Shown: one piece after another, positions 1 to 8,092 of the stretch | How the letters are laid out: every line of letters starts with the position of its first letter | How positions within the stretch are numbered: the stretch's first letter is position 1 | Source of the DNA: 43-108 sp001915545 | GTDB taxonomy: Bacteria > Bacteroidota > Bacteroidia > Bacteroidales > Bacteroidaceae | DNA length: 50,193 bases | NCBI GenBank assembly: GCA_902491215.1 | Contig: CABUGV010000025.1 | Span: 1-50,193, forward strand | Reading direction: 5' to 3' | Notes under the pieces: generated by a model | Told to the model about the DNA's origin: nothing | What the model saw: only the letters and a program-made list of their open reading frames with translations | Databases searched by the model: none | Program-made: the position numbers and the translations under genes

Positions 1-1
1 T

Positions 2-53
2 ACCAAACAGCTTAAAAATGTAGGCTAAATTGGGAACGTTAAACTGGACACCC
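2..53 (+). other. possible mobile-element remnant at window edge
   Basis: An open frame enters from outside the window and ends at positions 26-28 with residues TKQLKNVG. It is followed closely by a segment running from TGGGAACG to CTGGACA (33-52), which has the TG...CA ends often seen at IS3-type termini. This could be the tail of a transposase with its inverted repeat, or simply the end of another gene. The other inverted repeat is outside the window, so the call is weak. Confidence 0.2.
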
Positions 54-102
54 TAATTAATAGCATATTCTGATTTGAAGGGCATTGTCAAAAACAGAAA
101 GC

Positions 103-138
103 AAGCAGGCGTACCACCATACGGAAGTACGCCTGTTT
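103..138 (-). terminator. terminator of the GLUG surface-protein gene
   Basis: CAGGCGTAC (106-114) pairs with GTACGCCTG (127-135), and three further A-T or G-T pairs extend it outward. Read on the minus strand the hairpin lies about 50 nt after the stop codon at 187 and is followed by a T-rich stretch, which fits an intrinsic terminator. Confidence 0.6.
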
Positions 139-186
139 ACTGAATTTATGAATGAACTAATGCAGAAATTTCGATGCTTTTCTGCT

Positions 187-3100
187 TCATTTTGCCACTT
201 TCACAACTTTGCGGTATACAATACCTTTATTGGTTGTAATTCCAACTATATATATACCACTTGGAAGTTCAGATACATTTATTGACGTTTTTCCTGTGGT
301 GCTCAATACCTTGTGTCCGCTCATATCCATAATGTCAATACGTTTAACAGTCTGACTGCCTGCTTTCAGATTCAATATTTCCACAACCGGATTCGGGTAA
401 ATGGATATTTCGTCTTCTTCTACATCAGTGATGGCGTCGCTTAACGGATTGACGGTAACCGAACATTTGGCAGAGAAGTCTCCAATGGATGTGCGTACTG
501 TTATTACTGCTCTACCGACGGCAATTGCTGTAACCAGGCCATTTGCATCAACACTGGCTATGTTGGCATCGGAGCTTTCCCAAATGAATGTACCATACTG
601 AGCATCTACCGGAACGGCCTCTGCTTTCAGCAATAGATTACTTCCGACTTCTATGACAGCACTTGACAGATTTATACGTACGCCTTGTAGTTTCGGTGGC
701 ATTTCAGAGTCAGCATCGTCTTCGATGAATGTATCTCTTGTCCAGCGCAAATATGGATAACCGTCGTTGATGGTATCTTTGCGTCCCCATGTATTCTCGA
801 AATCCCACTTTTCGTAGTTCCATTTATTCTTCATGTTGAATGTTGGTCTCGGCTGTGCTCCAAGAGCGTCTGACTGACCGCTGGTCTCCATGTCGTAATA
901 CGAGTCGGATTCATAGTTGGAATAGCGCTTTACTCCAAAACCGCTTACCTGGTCTTCAGTAGCTGTAACAGCACCAGTTGAATAACAGTAGGTCGAACGT
1001 ACCTGTACTTCGCCTGCAAAACCGCCAACGTAGTTGTTTCCATTGACAGAACCGCGGGCAAAACAGTTGTTTCCGCCGCCGTTCCCAGAGAAACCACCGA
1101 TATAGTCATTGCCGTCTACATTGCCTGTTGCATAGCAGAGGCTGGCCACTGGTACATCTTTTGACTTGCCCAAGAATCCACCGACATAATCTGTACCCTT
1201 TACCGTTCCTGAAGCGGAAGATTCAGTAATTGCCATACCTCCTGTATATCCGGCGAAACCACCGACTATATTACGACCTGTAACCGATGCTGTTGCATGA
1301 CTGCGTGTGAAATTACCGTGCTGATGCCAACCTACAAGACCTCCGACTGTATCTGCTGTTGCAACGACAGTTCCACCGGCATAGCAGCTGTCAACCATAC
1401 TTCCTGCACCGAGCAAACCTCCAACATAAGATTCTCCATTGACGTTACCCTCAGCCGAGCATCCGTTTACAGTTGAGGAAATACCTGCAAGACCGCCAAC
1501 ATATTTCTTACCAGAAACATTGCCTGTAGCTGTGCAATTAGTCAAGTTAGAACCGTAGCCTATCAATCCTCCAACATTCGTATCTCCAGAAACATCACCG
1601 CTTGCTCTCGAACCAGTTGCTGTACCATAGCCAAGCAGCGAACCAACATTTTTCTGTCCCTGAACATTCGCTGTAGAAGTGGAATAATAGCAACCGCTGG
1701 ACAATCCGCTGATTCTGCCGGCAATACCGCCGACATAATTTCTTCCGGATACAAATCCGCTTGCAGAACTGTTGGAAATCGTATCGGCTGTGAGACCTGC
1801 CAAACCTCCGATGTAATCACCCGAAGAGACGATGCGGCTGTCTGTATGGCTGTCAACAATTTTTCCGTCGTCCACTCTACCTGCAATACCGCCAAGATAG
1901 TTTATATTCAGGTTTAGTTCACAGTTGGTGCTGCACCCGATTAAGGCGCTTTTACCGTCCATAAGTCCGACAAGACCGCCGACATTCTCTTTTGCATAAA
2001 GTGTGTCCGGAGATGCAGAACAGTTTTTGACTACTGTATTGCTCATCCAGCCTATCAAGCCACCGACGTTTTTGTTGTATTCACTGCTGTTATGGATTAC
2101 AGAAACTTTGGCTGTACATCCTATAATGCTGTCATTCATGACGTTGGCCTTTCCAATTAGACCTCCAGAACAGATTTCATAAGTAGCTTCAGAGTTGTAT
2201 ATGCTTCCTTGAGCAGAAGAGTTGACAATACGTCCTATGCCATTGTCGAGGCCTATACCGCCGAACTCGTAGGAAGATTCTCCTGCCAATAGACCGACTG
2301 TATTGCATGTCGCTTCAATCTGACCTTCTACATGGCAGTTCTCAATCGTACCTCTGTTCCATCCGGCCAGTAAGCCCAGGGAACCATACCAAGCTTTGGC
2401 AACTATGCGTGAGGCTTTTATGTTCACATTGCGCACTGTAGCTTCAGGAGCTATTGTTCCGAACAATCCCTGACGATCAGAACGGCCGTTGTCAAAATCA
2501 TCTATATTAATATAAAGGCCTGAAATTGTATGACCGTCTCCGTCAAAAGTACCGCGGAAAACAATGTCTCTCGTATACTCGAGGCCGAGAGGAATCCATT
2601 GACGGCCTTGTATATACTTTCCGAGCAGTTGCCACTGAGTAGTGTCGTTCAGCATAATATCGTTGGCGAGTTTGACTGTCTTTCCGGTGAAGTCTACACG
2701 GTCAATCACGTCTTTCTGTCCAGTGATGGCCAATGCAAAGCCGTACAGTTGTTCAGGAGTACTGATGATATAAGTTGTCGCAAATGGGTTGGAGGTGAAA
2801 GGAGTGATGTCAGGCACCAGTTCCTTCTGCCATTTTGCATACAAAGTGAATGAGCTTGTCACAGGTGTCTCGTTGAAGAGATACGGTTTTGTCATCTGTT
2901 CATCTGTAAACCAGCCGTAGAAGAGCTGTCCCTCATTCTCCGGAATTTGAGGAGGGAGAATATGGCTGTCGTCGAGGACAGGCTGAGGTGTATATGTCAA
3001 ATCCTCTATACCTGTATCATATGTGATAGTATGTGGCGGAACCGTAGACGTTAGAATAGGGTAGATTGTACCGTCGCTTGTCCAATAAAGTAACGGCTCG

Positions 3101-5442
3101 TCAGCATGGCGCTCGTTGTATTGTGCTACATAGTAATTGAGCTCGTTTGCAAACTCTGGGCTTTGCATGTACGCAGTGGTACGACCGTTTTCGCTTCCCT
3201 TGTTCAAGTCGCTATTATAGTAGCAATTGGTGCTTAGGTCACGATCAAAGGATATCCCATAGTTTTCTATTACACCGCTGAAATAGAAGTTTGCAACTGT
3301 GTCGTTGCTATAAGCTGAACCACCGAAATAATTCTGGTCTCCAGCAACCGGATGTGCGGAATAGCTTCCTTTGATTAGAGTGGCCGAAGATGAGCAGTTG
3401 ATGACGTTTGTTATGCCTTCGAGCGACATGACGCCCATTGTTGCACCTGAAGACCATGAGCCTTCAACGCGGCCAGAGGTATGACATTGTAGTATATGTG
3501 TAGGCATACAGTAACGTGCGGCCTCGCCGACAAGTATTCCTGGAGCTCCGGCTGCTTTTATCCAAGCATCAGTCACCTTCAGATTCTTTATTGTAGCCCC
3601 GTTGATAACTCCAAAAAGTCCCTGTGGCGTCAGGTCCTGTACTGTATTGATGTAAAGATTCTGTACTGCATGATGACCTCCGTCGAATGTACCGCGAAAT
3701 TCATATACGAAGTCTGCGCTTCCTGCTGAAGTGGTTTCATAGACTTCTTTCCCGATTGGATTCCACGCCACTGGAGCTGTTGTGCCCCATTCCTCAAACG
3801 GCACATTAAGTGCGATGTCATTTTCCATGCTCAGATACTGTCCCTGGAAAGTCCATCCTAACTCTACCAGCATAGCCACTCGTTCCAAGTCTTCTTTTGT
3901 ACTGATTCGGTAAGGATTCTCACGAGTTCCATCGCCTCCTGAAGGGAAACAAAGCGTGATGTCCGCTTTCTCGCCTGTAGGTACTGGATAGTCCCCCTCG
4001 CGATACTGCCATTTGCTGGTTCCGGCTACTGCTGCTACCATGTTCAGTGTGTCGACAAACTCACGGCTTTGCATGACTGCTGTAGAACGACGTAATGCTC
4101 CTCCCTTGATGCCAGGAGTGACACCACCTCTGTTTATACCTAAATCGTTATATGGATAACGGTCGGCATCGGTAGTACAGAATACAGTTTGGGTAGCCCT
4201 GTTTTCACGAGTCTGGTAACTTGCAAGAAAACCTGATAGTGTACCAGCATCGTCACTCGTACATTTTCCTGTGGCGTAGCAGTTGATGCAGATTCCTTCA
4301 TAAACGACGGGATCTCCACCTCCAGGTGTAAGACCGTTGGCACCTACGAATGTGGCGGCGCTTGCACCGAAAAGACGTATAGTGACATCACCTGTGGCAT
4401 AGCAGGATTCTATGCGACCTCCGTTCAGACCACAGAAGCCGGCTCCGTGCTTGTCGCTGTTCACTGTGGCAGATGACCAGCTTTCACGGATTATGCCGAG
4501 GTTGTTTCCAACAAAACCGCCGCAATCCTGTGTGGCATAGGTGTAGTTGTCTCGGCTTACGTAGCCAGTGGAGTGACAGCGAACTATTTCTCCATTGGCG
4601 GAATTGGTGGCAACAAGTCCTCCGACATAATATTGACTGCAATGGGCTTTTCCCGAAGCAGAACAGTCGCGTATTATGCCGTCGTTGTTGTTTACCAGAC
4701 ATCCTGAACCACGAGGAGATTTCACGTCGGCTGCTGATGAGCAGTTTTCAATTATACCTCCATTGATGTTTTTGCCGACAAGTCCACCGGCTGTTCCGCC
4801 AGTTTCATCACTGCCGCTCACTACAAATCCAGATACGGTACATCCTGATATAGTGCCTCCATCATTGAGAATAAGAAGACCTGCAACATCAGCGGCTCCG
4901 ATAATGGTGTCATTGACCAAATGCAGGTTTTTGATACTGCCGCCTTCAAGACATCCAAACATGGCTTTGTACCATCCATTGAAATCAATTGCTCCACTGC
5001 CGAATGGGTCGTCCCAGTCGCTCATGTCTGGAAGAGTGTTGTAATAAAGATTGTAGATGTTGTGGTTGGCTCCGTCGAAATTACCTCGAAAGAATGTTGT
5101 GTCCACACGGTAATCCCATTGGCTGTCTCCAATTTTATACGTAATGCCCCCTATAGGAGTCCATTGCGGCTTTTCCTCGTGAGGAGCCGATGGGTCGCTC
5201 AGCCATAGGTCGTTGCCTAGGCGTATGAATTCGCCTTTGAAGTCACGACCGTCTTGAACAGCTTTAGCCAATCCGGCCAACTGCTCAGCCGTGGTGATTA
5301 GGTAAGGGTTTGATTCCGTTCCGTCGCCTGTCCAGTCTTGTGTGCTTGCTCCGCTCCAGTAGTTTTGTGCCGACACTGGCGGAGGTAAGAACAAACATAA
5401 TGTCACGATCAGTGACAGGTAAGTAAAAATTCTTTTTTTCAT
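187..5442 (-). CDS. giant GLUG-repeat surface protein with T9SS sorting domain
   Basis: A 1751-residue secreted protein starting with a signal peptide (MKKRIFTYLSLIVTLCLF..., cleavage probably after VSAQ, residue 26). Most of the protein consists of GLUG-type repeats of the pattern GGLVGxN/GGxIxNCxxxGxV, arranged in three blocks. Each block opens with a segment like GDGTxxNPYxIxTxEQL, a known lead-in to GLUG regions that form right-handed beta-helices. A Listeria-Bacteroides (InlB-like) repeat (YGWFTDEQMTKPYLF..FTLYAKW) sits between blocks two and three. Near the C-terminus there is a Big2-like Ig domain (VSVDANGLVTAIAVGRAVITV), then a type A T9SS sorting domain (IYPNPVVEILNL ... PSGIYIVGI). 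The likely role is a surface-anchored adhesin or carbohydrate-contacting protein; no catalytic motif is visible. It stands alone, divergent from the blaI-like gene. Confidence 0.9.
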   Translation of the reverse strand: MKKRIFTYLSLIVTLCLFLPPPVSAQNYWSGASTQDWTGDGTESNPYLITTAEQLAGLAKAVQDGRDFKGEFIRLGNDLWLSDPSAPHEEKPQWTPIGGITYKIGDSQWDYRVDTTFFRGNFDGANHNIYNLYYNTLPDMSDWDDPFGSGAIDFNGWYKAMFGCLEGGSIKNLHLVNDTIIGAADVAGLLILNDGGTISGCTVSGFVVSGSDETGGTAGGLVGKNINGGIIENCSSAADVKSPRGSGCLVNNNDGIIRDCSASGKAHCSQYYVGGLVATNSANGEIVRCHSTGYVSRDNYTYATQDCGGFVGNNLGIIRESWSSATVNSDKHGAGFCGLNGGRIESCYATGDVTIRLFGASAATFVGANGLTPGGGDPVVYEGICINCYATGKCTSDDAGTLSGFLASYQTRENRATQTVFCTTDADRYPYNDLGINRGGVTPGIKGGALRRSTAVMQSREFVDTLNMVAAVAGTSKWQYREGDYPVPTGEKADITLCFPSGGDGTRENPYRISTKEDLERVAMLVELGWTFQGQYLSMENDIALNVPFEEWGTTAPVAWNPIGKEVYETTSAGSADFVYEFRGTFDGGHHAVQNLYINTVQDLTPQGLFGVINGATIKNLKVTDAWIKAAGAPGILVGEAARYCMPTHILQCHTSGRVEGSWSSGATMGVMSLEGITNVINCSSSATLIKGSYSAHPVAGDQNYFGGSAYSNDTVANFYFSGVIENYGISFDRDLSTNCYYNSDLNKGSENGRTTAYMQSPEFANELNYYVAQYNERHADEPLLYWTSDGTIYPILTSTVPPHTITYDTGIEDLTYTPQPVLDDSHILPPQIPENEGQLFYGWFTDEQMTKPYLFNETPVTSSFTLYAKWQKELVPDITPFTSNPFATTYIISTPEQLYGFALAITGQKDVIDRVDFTGKTVKLANDIMLNDTTQWQLLGKYIQGRQWIPLGLEYTRDIVFRGTFDGDGHTISGLYINIDDFDNGRSDRQGLFGTIAPEATVRNVNIKASRIVAKAWYGSLGLLAGWNRGTIENCHVEGQIEATCNTVGLLAGESSYEFGGIGLDNGIGRIVNSSAQGSIYNSEATYEICSGGLIGKANVMNDSIIGCTAKVSVIHNSSEYNKNVGGLIGWMSNTVVKNCSASPDTLYAKENVGGLVGLMDGKSALIGCSTNCELNLNINYLGGIAGRVDDGKIVDSHTDSRIVSSGDYIGGLAGLTADTISNSSASGFVSGRNYVGGIAGRISGLSSGCYYSTSTANVQGQKNVGSLLGYGTATGSRASGDVSGDTNVGGLIGYGSNLTNCTATGNVSGKKYVGGLAGISSTVNGCSAEGNVNGESYVGGLLGAGSMVDSCYAGGTVVATADTVGGLVGWHQHGNFTRSHATASVTGRNIVGGFAGYTGGMAITESSASGTVKGTDYVGGFLGKSKDVPVASLCYATGNVDGNDYIGGFSGNGGGNNCFARGSVNGNNYVGGFAGEVQVRSTYCYSTGAVTATEDQVSGFGVKRYSNYESDSYYDMETSGQSDALGAQPRPTFNMKNKWNYEKWDFENTWGRKDTINDGYPYLRWTRDTFIEDDADSEMPPKLQGVRINLSSAVIEVGSNLLLKAEAVPVDAQYGTFIWESSDANIASVDANGLVTAIAVGRAVITVRTSIGDFSAKCSVTVNPLSDAITDVEEDEISIYPNPVVEILNLKAGSQTVKRIDIMDMSGHKVLSTTGKTSINVSELPSGIYIVGITTNKGIVYRKVVKVAK

Positions 5443-5711
5443 AATACAACCTTTTTAAAGTTAACTTTATAAAATTACATTATGCTTGCTTGGGGAATGT
5501 TCCAAATAAACAATAATATGTACCAAATGGTAAATTTCAAGATTGAAAAAGTTTCAATTCGTAAATTTCATTTTCATTCCATAAAAAATCCCCAGAAACA
5601 GGAAGGCTGAGAAATATGTTTTGTCTTTTTGTGATTCCATACAGCTTTAGTATTTACCCTTAAACAAATGCATGTATCAATTGGCAACTGTTTGCTTTGA
5701 ATGCGAATCTC

Positions 5712-5751
5712 AACTAAATGAATTAGTCTAATTTAACTAATGAAATTAGTT
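5712..5751. promoter_or_regulatory. paired BlaI-type operator dyads
   Basis: Two related 17-bp dyads lie at 5712-5728 (AACTAAATGAATTAGTC, imperfect) and 5735-5751 (AACTAATGAAATTAGTT, perfect 7-bp arms). Their centres are 23 bp apart. The half-site AACTAAT resembles the ACTACA-type half-sites of BlaI/MecI operators. The second dyad covers the -33 region of the promoter, so binding there should block transcription of the repressor gene itself. That autoregulation is inferred from position and family. Confidence 0.6.
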
Positions 5752-5777
5752 GTAGCACACAAAATGTATTATATTTG
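5746..5777 (+). promoter_or_regulatory. promoter of blaI-blaR pair
   Basis: TATATTTG at 5770-5777 matches the Bacteroidetes -7 consensus TAnnTTTG, and TTAG at 5746-5749 stands in for the -33 TTTG with a 20-bp spacer. The -33 box lies inside the second dyad. Confidence 0.6.
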
Positions 5778-5799
5778 TAGCAGATAAAAAATCTGTATT

Positions 5800-6177
5800 A
5801 TGAAAAGTATGACACCTAAGGAAGAAGAAATAATGAATTTCTTTTGGGACAAAGGTCCTCTCTTTGTGAAAGACATCCAGACCTTCTATGATGACCCGAA
5901 ACCGCATCTCAACACGTTGTCCACCAATGTGCGTTCACTCGAAGAGAAAGGATTCCTCTCTCACCGCAGTTATGGCAATTCCTATCAGTATTATGCCGTG
6001 GTGAGCCGTGGCGATTTCAGCAAGAACACCCTGAAAAGCGTTATAAGCAAGTATTTCAACAACTCCTACCTCAGTGCCGTGTCGTCGCTCGTGCGCGAAG
6101 AAGATTTGTCGCTCGATGAGCTCCGCAAACTTATTGACGAAGTTGAGGAACAGAGCCGTAAGAAGCGGAGAAAGTGA
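5800..6177 (+). CDS. BlaI/MecI family transcriptional repressor
   Basis: A 125-residue winged-helix protein of the usual length for BlaI/MecI/CopY regulators. The N-terminus (KSMTPKEEEIMNFFWDKGPLFVKDI) and the recognition helix region (LNTLSTNVRSLEEKGFLSHRS) match this family; the C-terminal helices serve dimerisation. Family members dimerise on dyad operators and are inactivated by cleavage through a membrane M56 metallopeptidase. Such a protein is encoded 49 nt downstream, so the two form an operon. In Bacteroidetes these pairs are widespread and mostly not linked to a beta-lactamase gene; none is seen here, so the signal and regulon are unknown. Two dyads upstream point to autorepression. 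Confidence 0.92.
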   Translation: MKSMTPKEEEIMNFFWDKGPLFVKDIQTFYDDPKPHLNTLSTNVRSLEEKGFLSHRSYGNSYQYYAVVSRGDFSKNTLKSVISKYFNNSYLSAVSSLVREEDLSLDELRKLIDEVEEQSRKKRRK

Positions 6178-6226
6178 AATGCTTAAAGAAACATTTGTTG
6201 ACCTTATATGAAAATACACAATTTTT

Positions 6227-7969
6227 ATGGGCGAATTTTTGATATACATAATCAAATCATCCTTGTGCCTGGTGCTGTTCTATCTATTTTATAAGGTATT
6301 GCTCAGCCGTGACACATTCTATCGTTTCAACCGTTTTGCCCTGTTGGGACTGATGGTTGTTTCGTTGGTGGTGCCATTCATAGAACTGCAGGCTGAGTCT
6401 GAGTCGTATGTGCCCGATGTCGCTTACGGCGGATATCAGACTTTGGTTTATACCGTCAGCGAATTACCTGCAACGGTAGAAGACAGTGTTGTTAGTTTTT
6501 CTTGGACTCATGCCGTCTTGTTGCTTTATGTGCTGGGCTTCTTGGTCTGCCTGATTAGGTATGTCTGTTCTTTGGTTCGATTGTGTAGTATAATTCGTAC
6601 GGGAATAAAGGTGCCATCTGAGTCTTTATGTCCGGACTTTCCTAAAAATGTCAATGTAATTGTGCATTCAGGAATCGAGTCACCATTTAGTTGGATGAAC
6701 AATATCGTCATACCCGAAACTTGTTTGAATTCAGATGCGCATGATGTATTGATTCATGAGCTGGCCCATGTGCGTGCCCGTCATTCTGTAGACATACTTT
6801 TCGCAGATTTTTTCATCCTGTTGCAGTGGTTCAACCCTGCATCGTGGCTTATGAAGTCCGAGCTTCAGGACCTTCATGAATATGAGGCTGACGATGCCGT
6901 GATGCGCAGCGGTGCAGACATTAAGAGATATCAACTGATGTTAATAAAAAATGCTGTTGGCCAAAGGCTCTACTCAATGGTCAACAGCTTCAATCACAGT
7001 TCACTAAAAAAACGTATTACTATGATGTTTAAGGAAAAATCAAGTCCGTGGGCACGGATGAAGTATCTGTATGTACTTCCGCTGACTGCTTTTGCTGCAG
7101 TTGCATTTGCCTGTCCTGAAATCTCCGCATTCAGCAATGAGATTTCCAGTGTCAAAGTTAGTGATTTCGTTTCATTTGCTGAAACAAATCGTGTAGAAAA
7201 TCAGAATTTAGCCGTAGCTGACACACTGCTTCCTGATAAAACTCAGCCCGGCAAGGATCCCAGTTATCAGGTTTTTATGGTTGTCGAACAGATGCCTCAA
7301 TTTCCTGGAGGAATGGCTGCCCTGATGAAGTATCTTAACAATAATGTACATTATCCTAAGAGTGAGGAAGCTTCAGGCACTGAAGGACGAGTCATGGTTC
7401 AGTTCATAGTAGAAACCGATGGCTCTATATCAGAAGTTCAAATACAAAACGGTCTCGGTGAGGCGTTCGATACTGAAGCCGTAAGAGTTGTATCTTCAAT
7501 GCCTAAATGGAAACCGGGAATGCAAAGAGGCGAAAAAGTTCGTGTAAGATATTTGCTTCCCATCACTTTTAGAGCTACAGGCAGTACGGCCGGCGGCGTA
7601 AAAGAATCTATCACATCACAGCAGGCTGATTCACAATCTGATAGTGTTCAAACGGTGTTTACTGTTGTTGAACAGATGCCTCAATTCCCTGGTGGAGAAA
7701 CTGCGCTTATGAAGTACCTTGCCGATAATTTGCGTTATCCGATTAGAGCACAGGAAAACGGCATTCAAGGAATAGTGCACGTGCAGTTTGCCGTCGATGA
7801 AGAAGGACGTATTCCTTTTGCAAAGGTAATGAAAAGTGTCGACAAGGATCTCGACACTGAGGCCTTGAGGGTTGTCAAGTCAATGCCTCAATGGATTCCA
7901 GGAATGCAGAGGGGTAGGAAAGTGAAGGTTTTGATGAATCTGCCGGTAGTATTCAGATTGAAAAGATAG
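6227..7969 (+). CDS. M56 (BlaR1-like) metallopeptidase with two TonB C-terminal domains
   Basis: A 580-residue membrane protein. Hydrophobic segments at about residues 1-20, 38-50, 85-115 and 280-300 form the sensor-transducer membrane part. The cytoplasmic zinc peptidase motif HELAH lies near residue 177, with the downstream EYEADD helix typical of M56. After the last membrane segment come two consecutive TonB C-terminal-like domains (about residues 345-450 and 480-580). Each begins with VVEQMPQFPGG and carries YP....G..G.V.VQF and an RVV.SMP.W.PGMQRG tail, so the second is an evident internal duplication. It lacks the penicillin-binding domain of true BlaR1. The expected role is to sense an envelope signal and relieve repression by the adjacent BlaI protein; what the TonB-like domains contact is unknown. 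Confidence 0.88.
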   Translation: MGEFLIYIIKSSLCLVLFYLFYKVLLSRDTFYRFNRFALLGLMVVSLVVPFIELQAESESYVPDVAYGGYQTLVYTVSELPATVEDSVVSFSWTHAVLLLYVLGFLVCLIRYVCSLVRLCSIIRTGIKVPSESLCPDFPKNVNVIVHSGIESPFSWMNNIVIPETCLNSDAHDVLIHELAHVRARHSVDILFADFFILLQWFNPASWLMKSELQDLHEYEADDAVMRSGADIKRYQLMLIKNAVGQRLYSMVNSFNHSSLKKRITMMFKEKSSPWARMKYLYVLPLTAFAAVAFACPEISAFSNEISSVKVSDFVSFAETNRVENQNLAVADTLLPDKTQPGKDPSYQVFMVVEQMPQFPGGMAALMKYLNNNVHYPKSEEASGTEGRVMVQFIVETDGSISEVQIQNGLGEAFDTEAVRVVSSMPKWKPGMQRGEKVRVRYLLPITFRATGSTAGGVKESITSQQADSQSDSVQTVFTVVEQMPQFPGGETALMKYLADNLRYPIRAQENGIQGIVHVQFAVDEEGRIPFAKVMKSVDKDLDTEALRVVKSMPQWIPGMQRGRKVKVLMNLPVVFRLKR

Positions 7970-8008
7970 TATGATGGTTGTATTTTCATACTAATCTGTA
8001 TTGTAAAA

Positions 8009-8045
8009 TTGCTGCACAGAATGCATTTTAGATTCTGTGCAGCAA
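8009..8045. terminator. bidirectional hairpin between convergent genes
   Basis: TTGCTGCACAGAAT (8009-8022) and ATTCTGTGCAGCAA (8032-8045) form a perfect 14-bp stem with a 9-nt loop. It sits between the stop codons of the convergent blaR-like and fucosidase genes. T-runs are weak, so termination is inferred mostly from stem strength and position. Confidence 0.6.
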
Positions 8046-8092
8046 TATTTGTAGTGATTAAGAAATATCAGAATTCTGTTAGATGATAAAAT

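Larger units (their letters stand above)
5443..5799. other. divergent intergenic region, GLUG gene / blaI
   Basis: This 357-base AT-rich stretch separates the divergent GLUG protein and BlaI genes. The right part holds the BlaI promoter and paired dyads (separate entries). On the side of the minus-strand gene no convincing TTTG/TAnnTTTG pair with correct spacing was found. No coding potential is seen. Confidence 0.6.
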
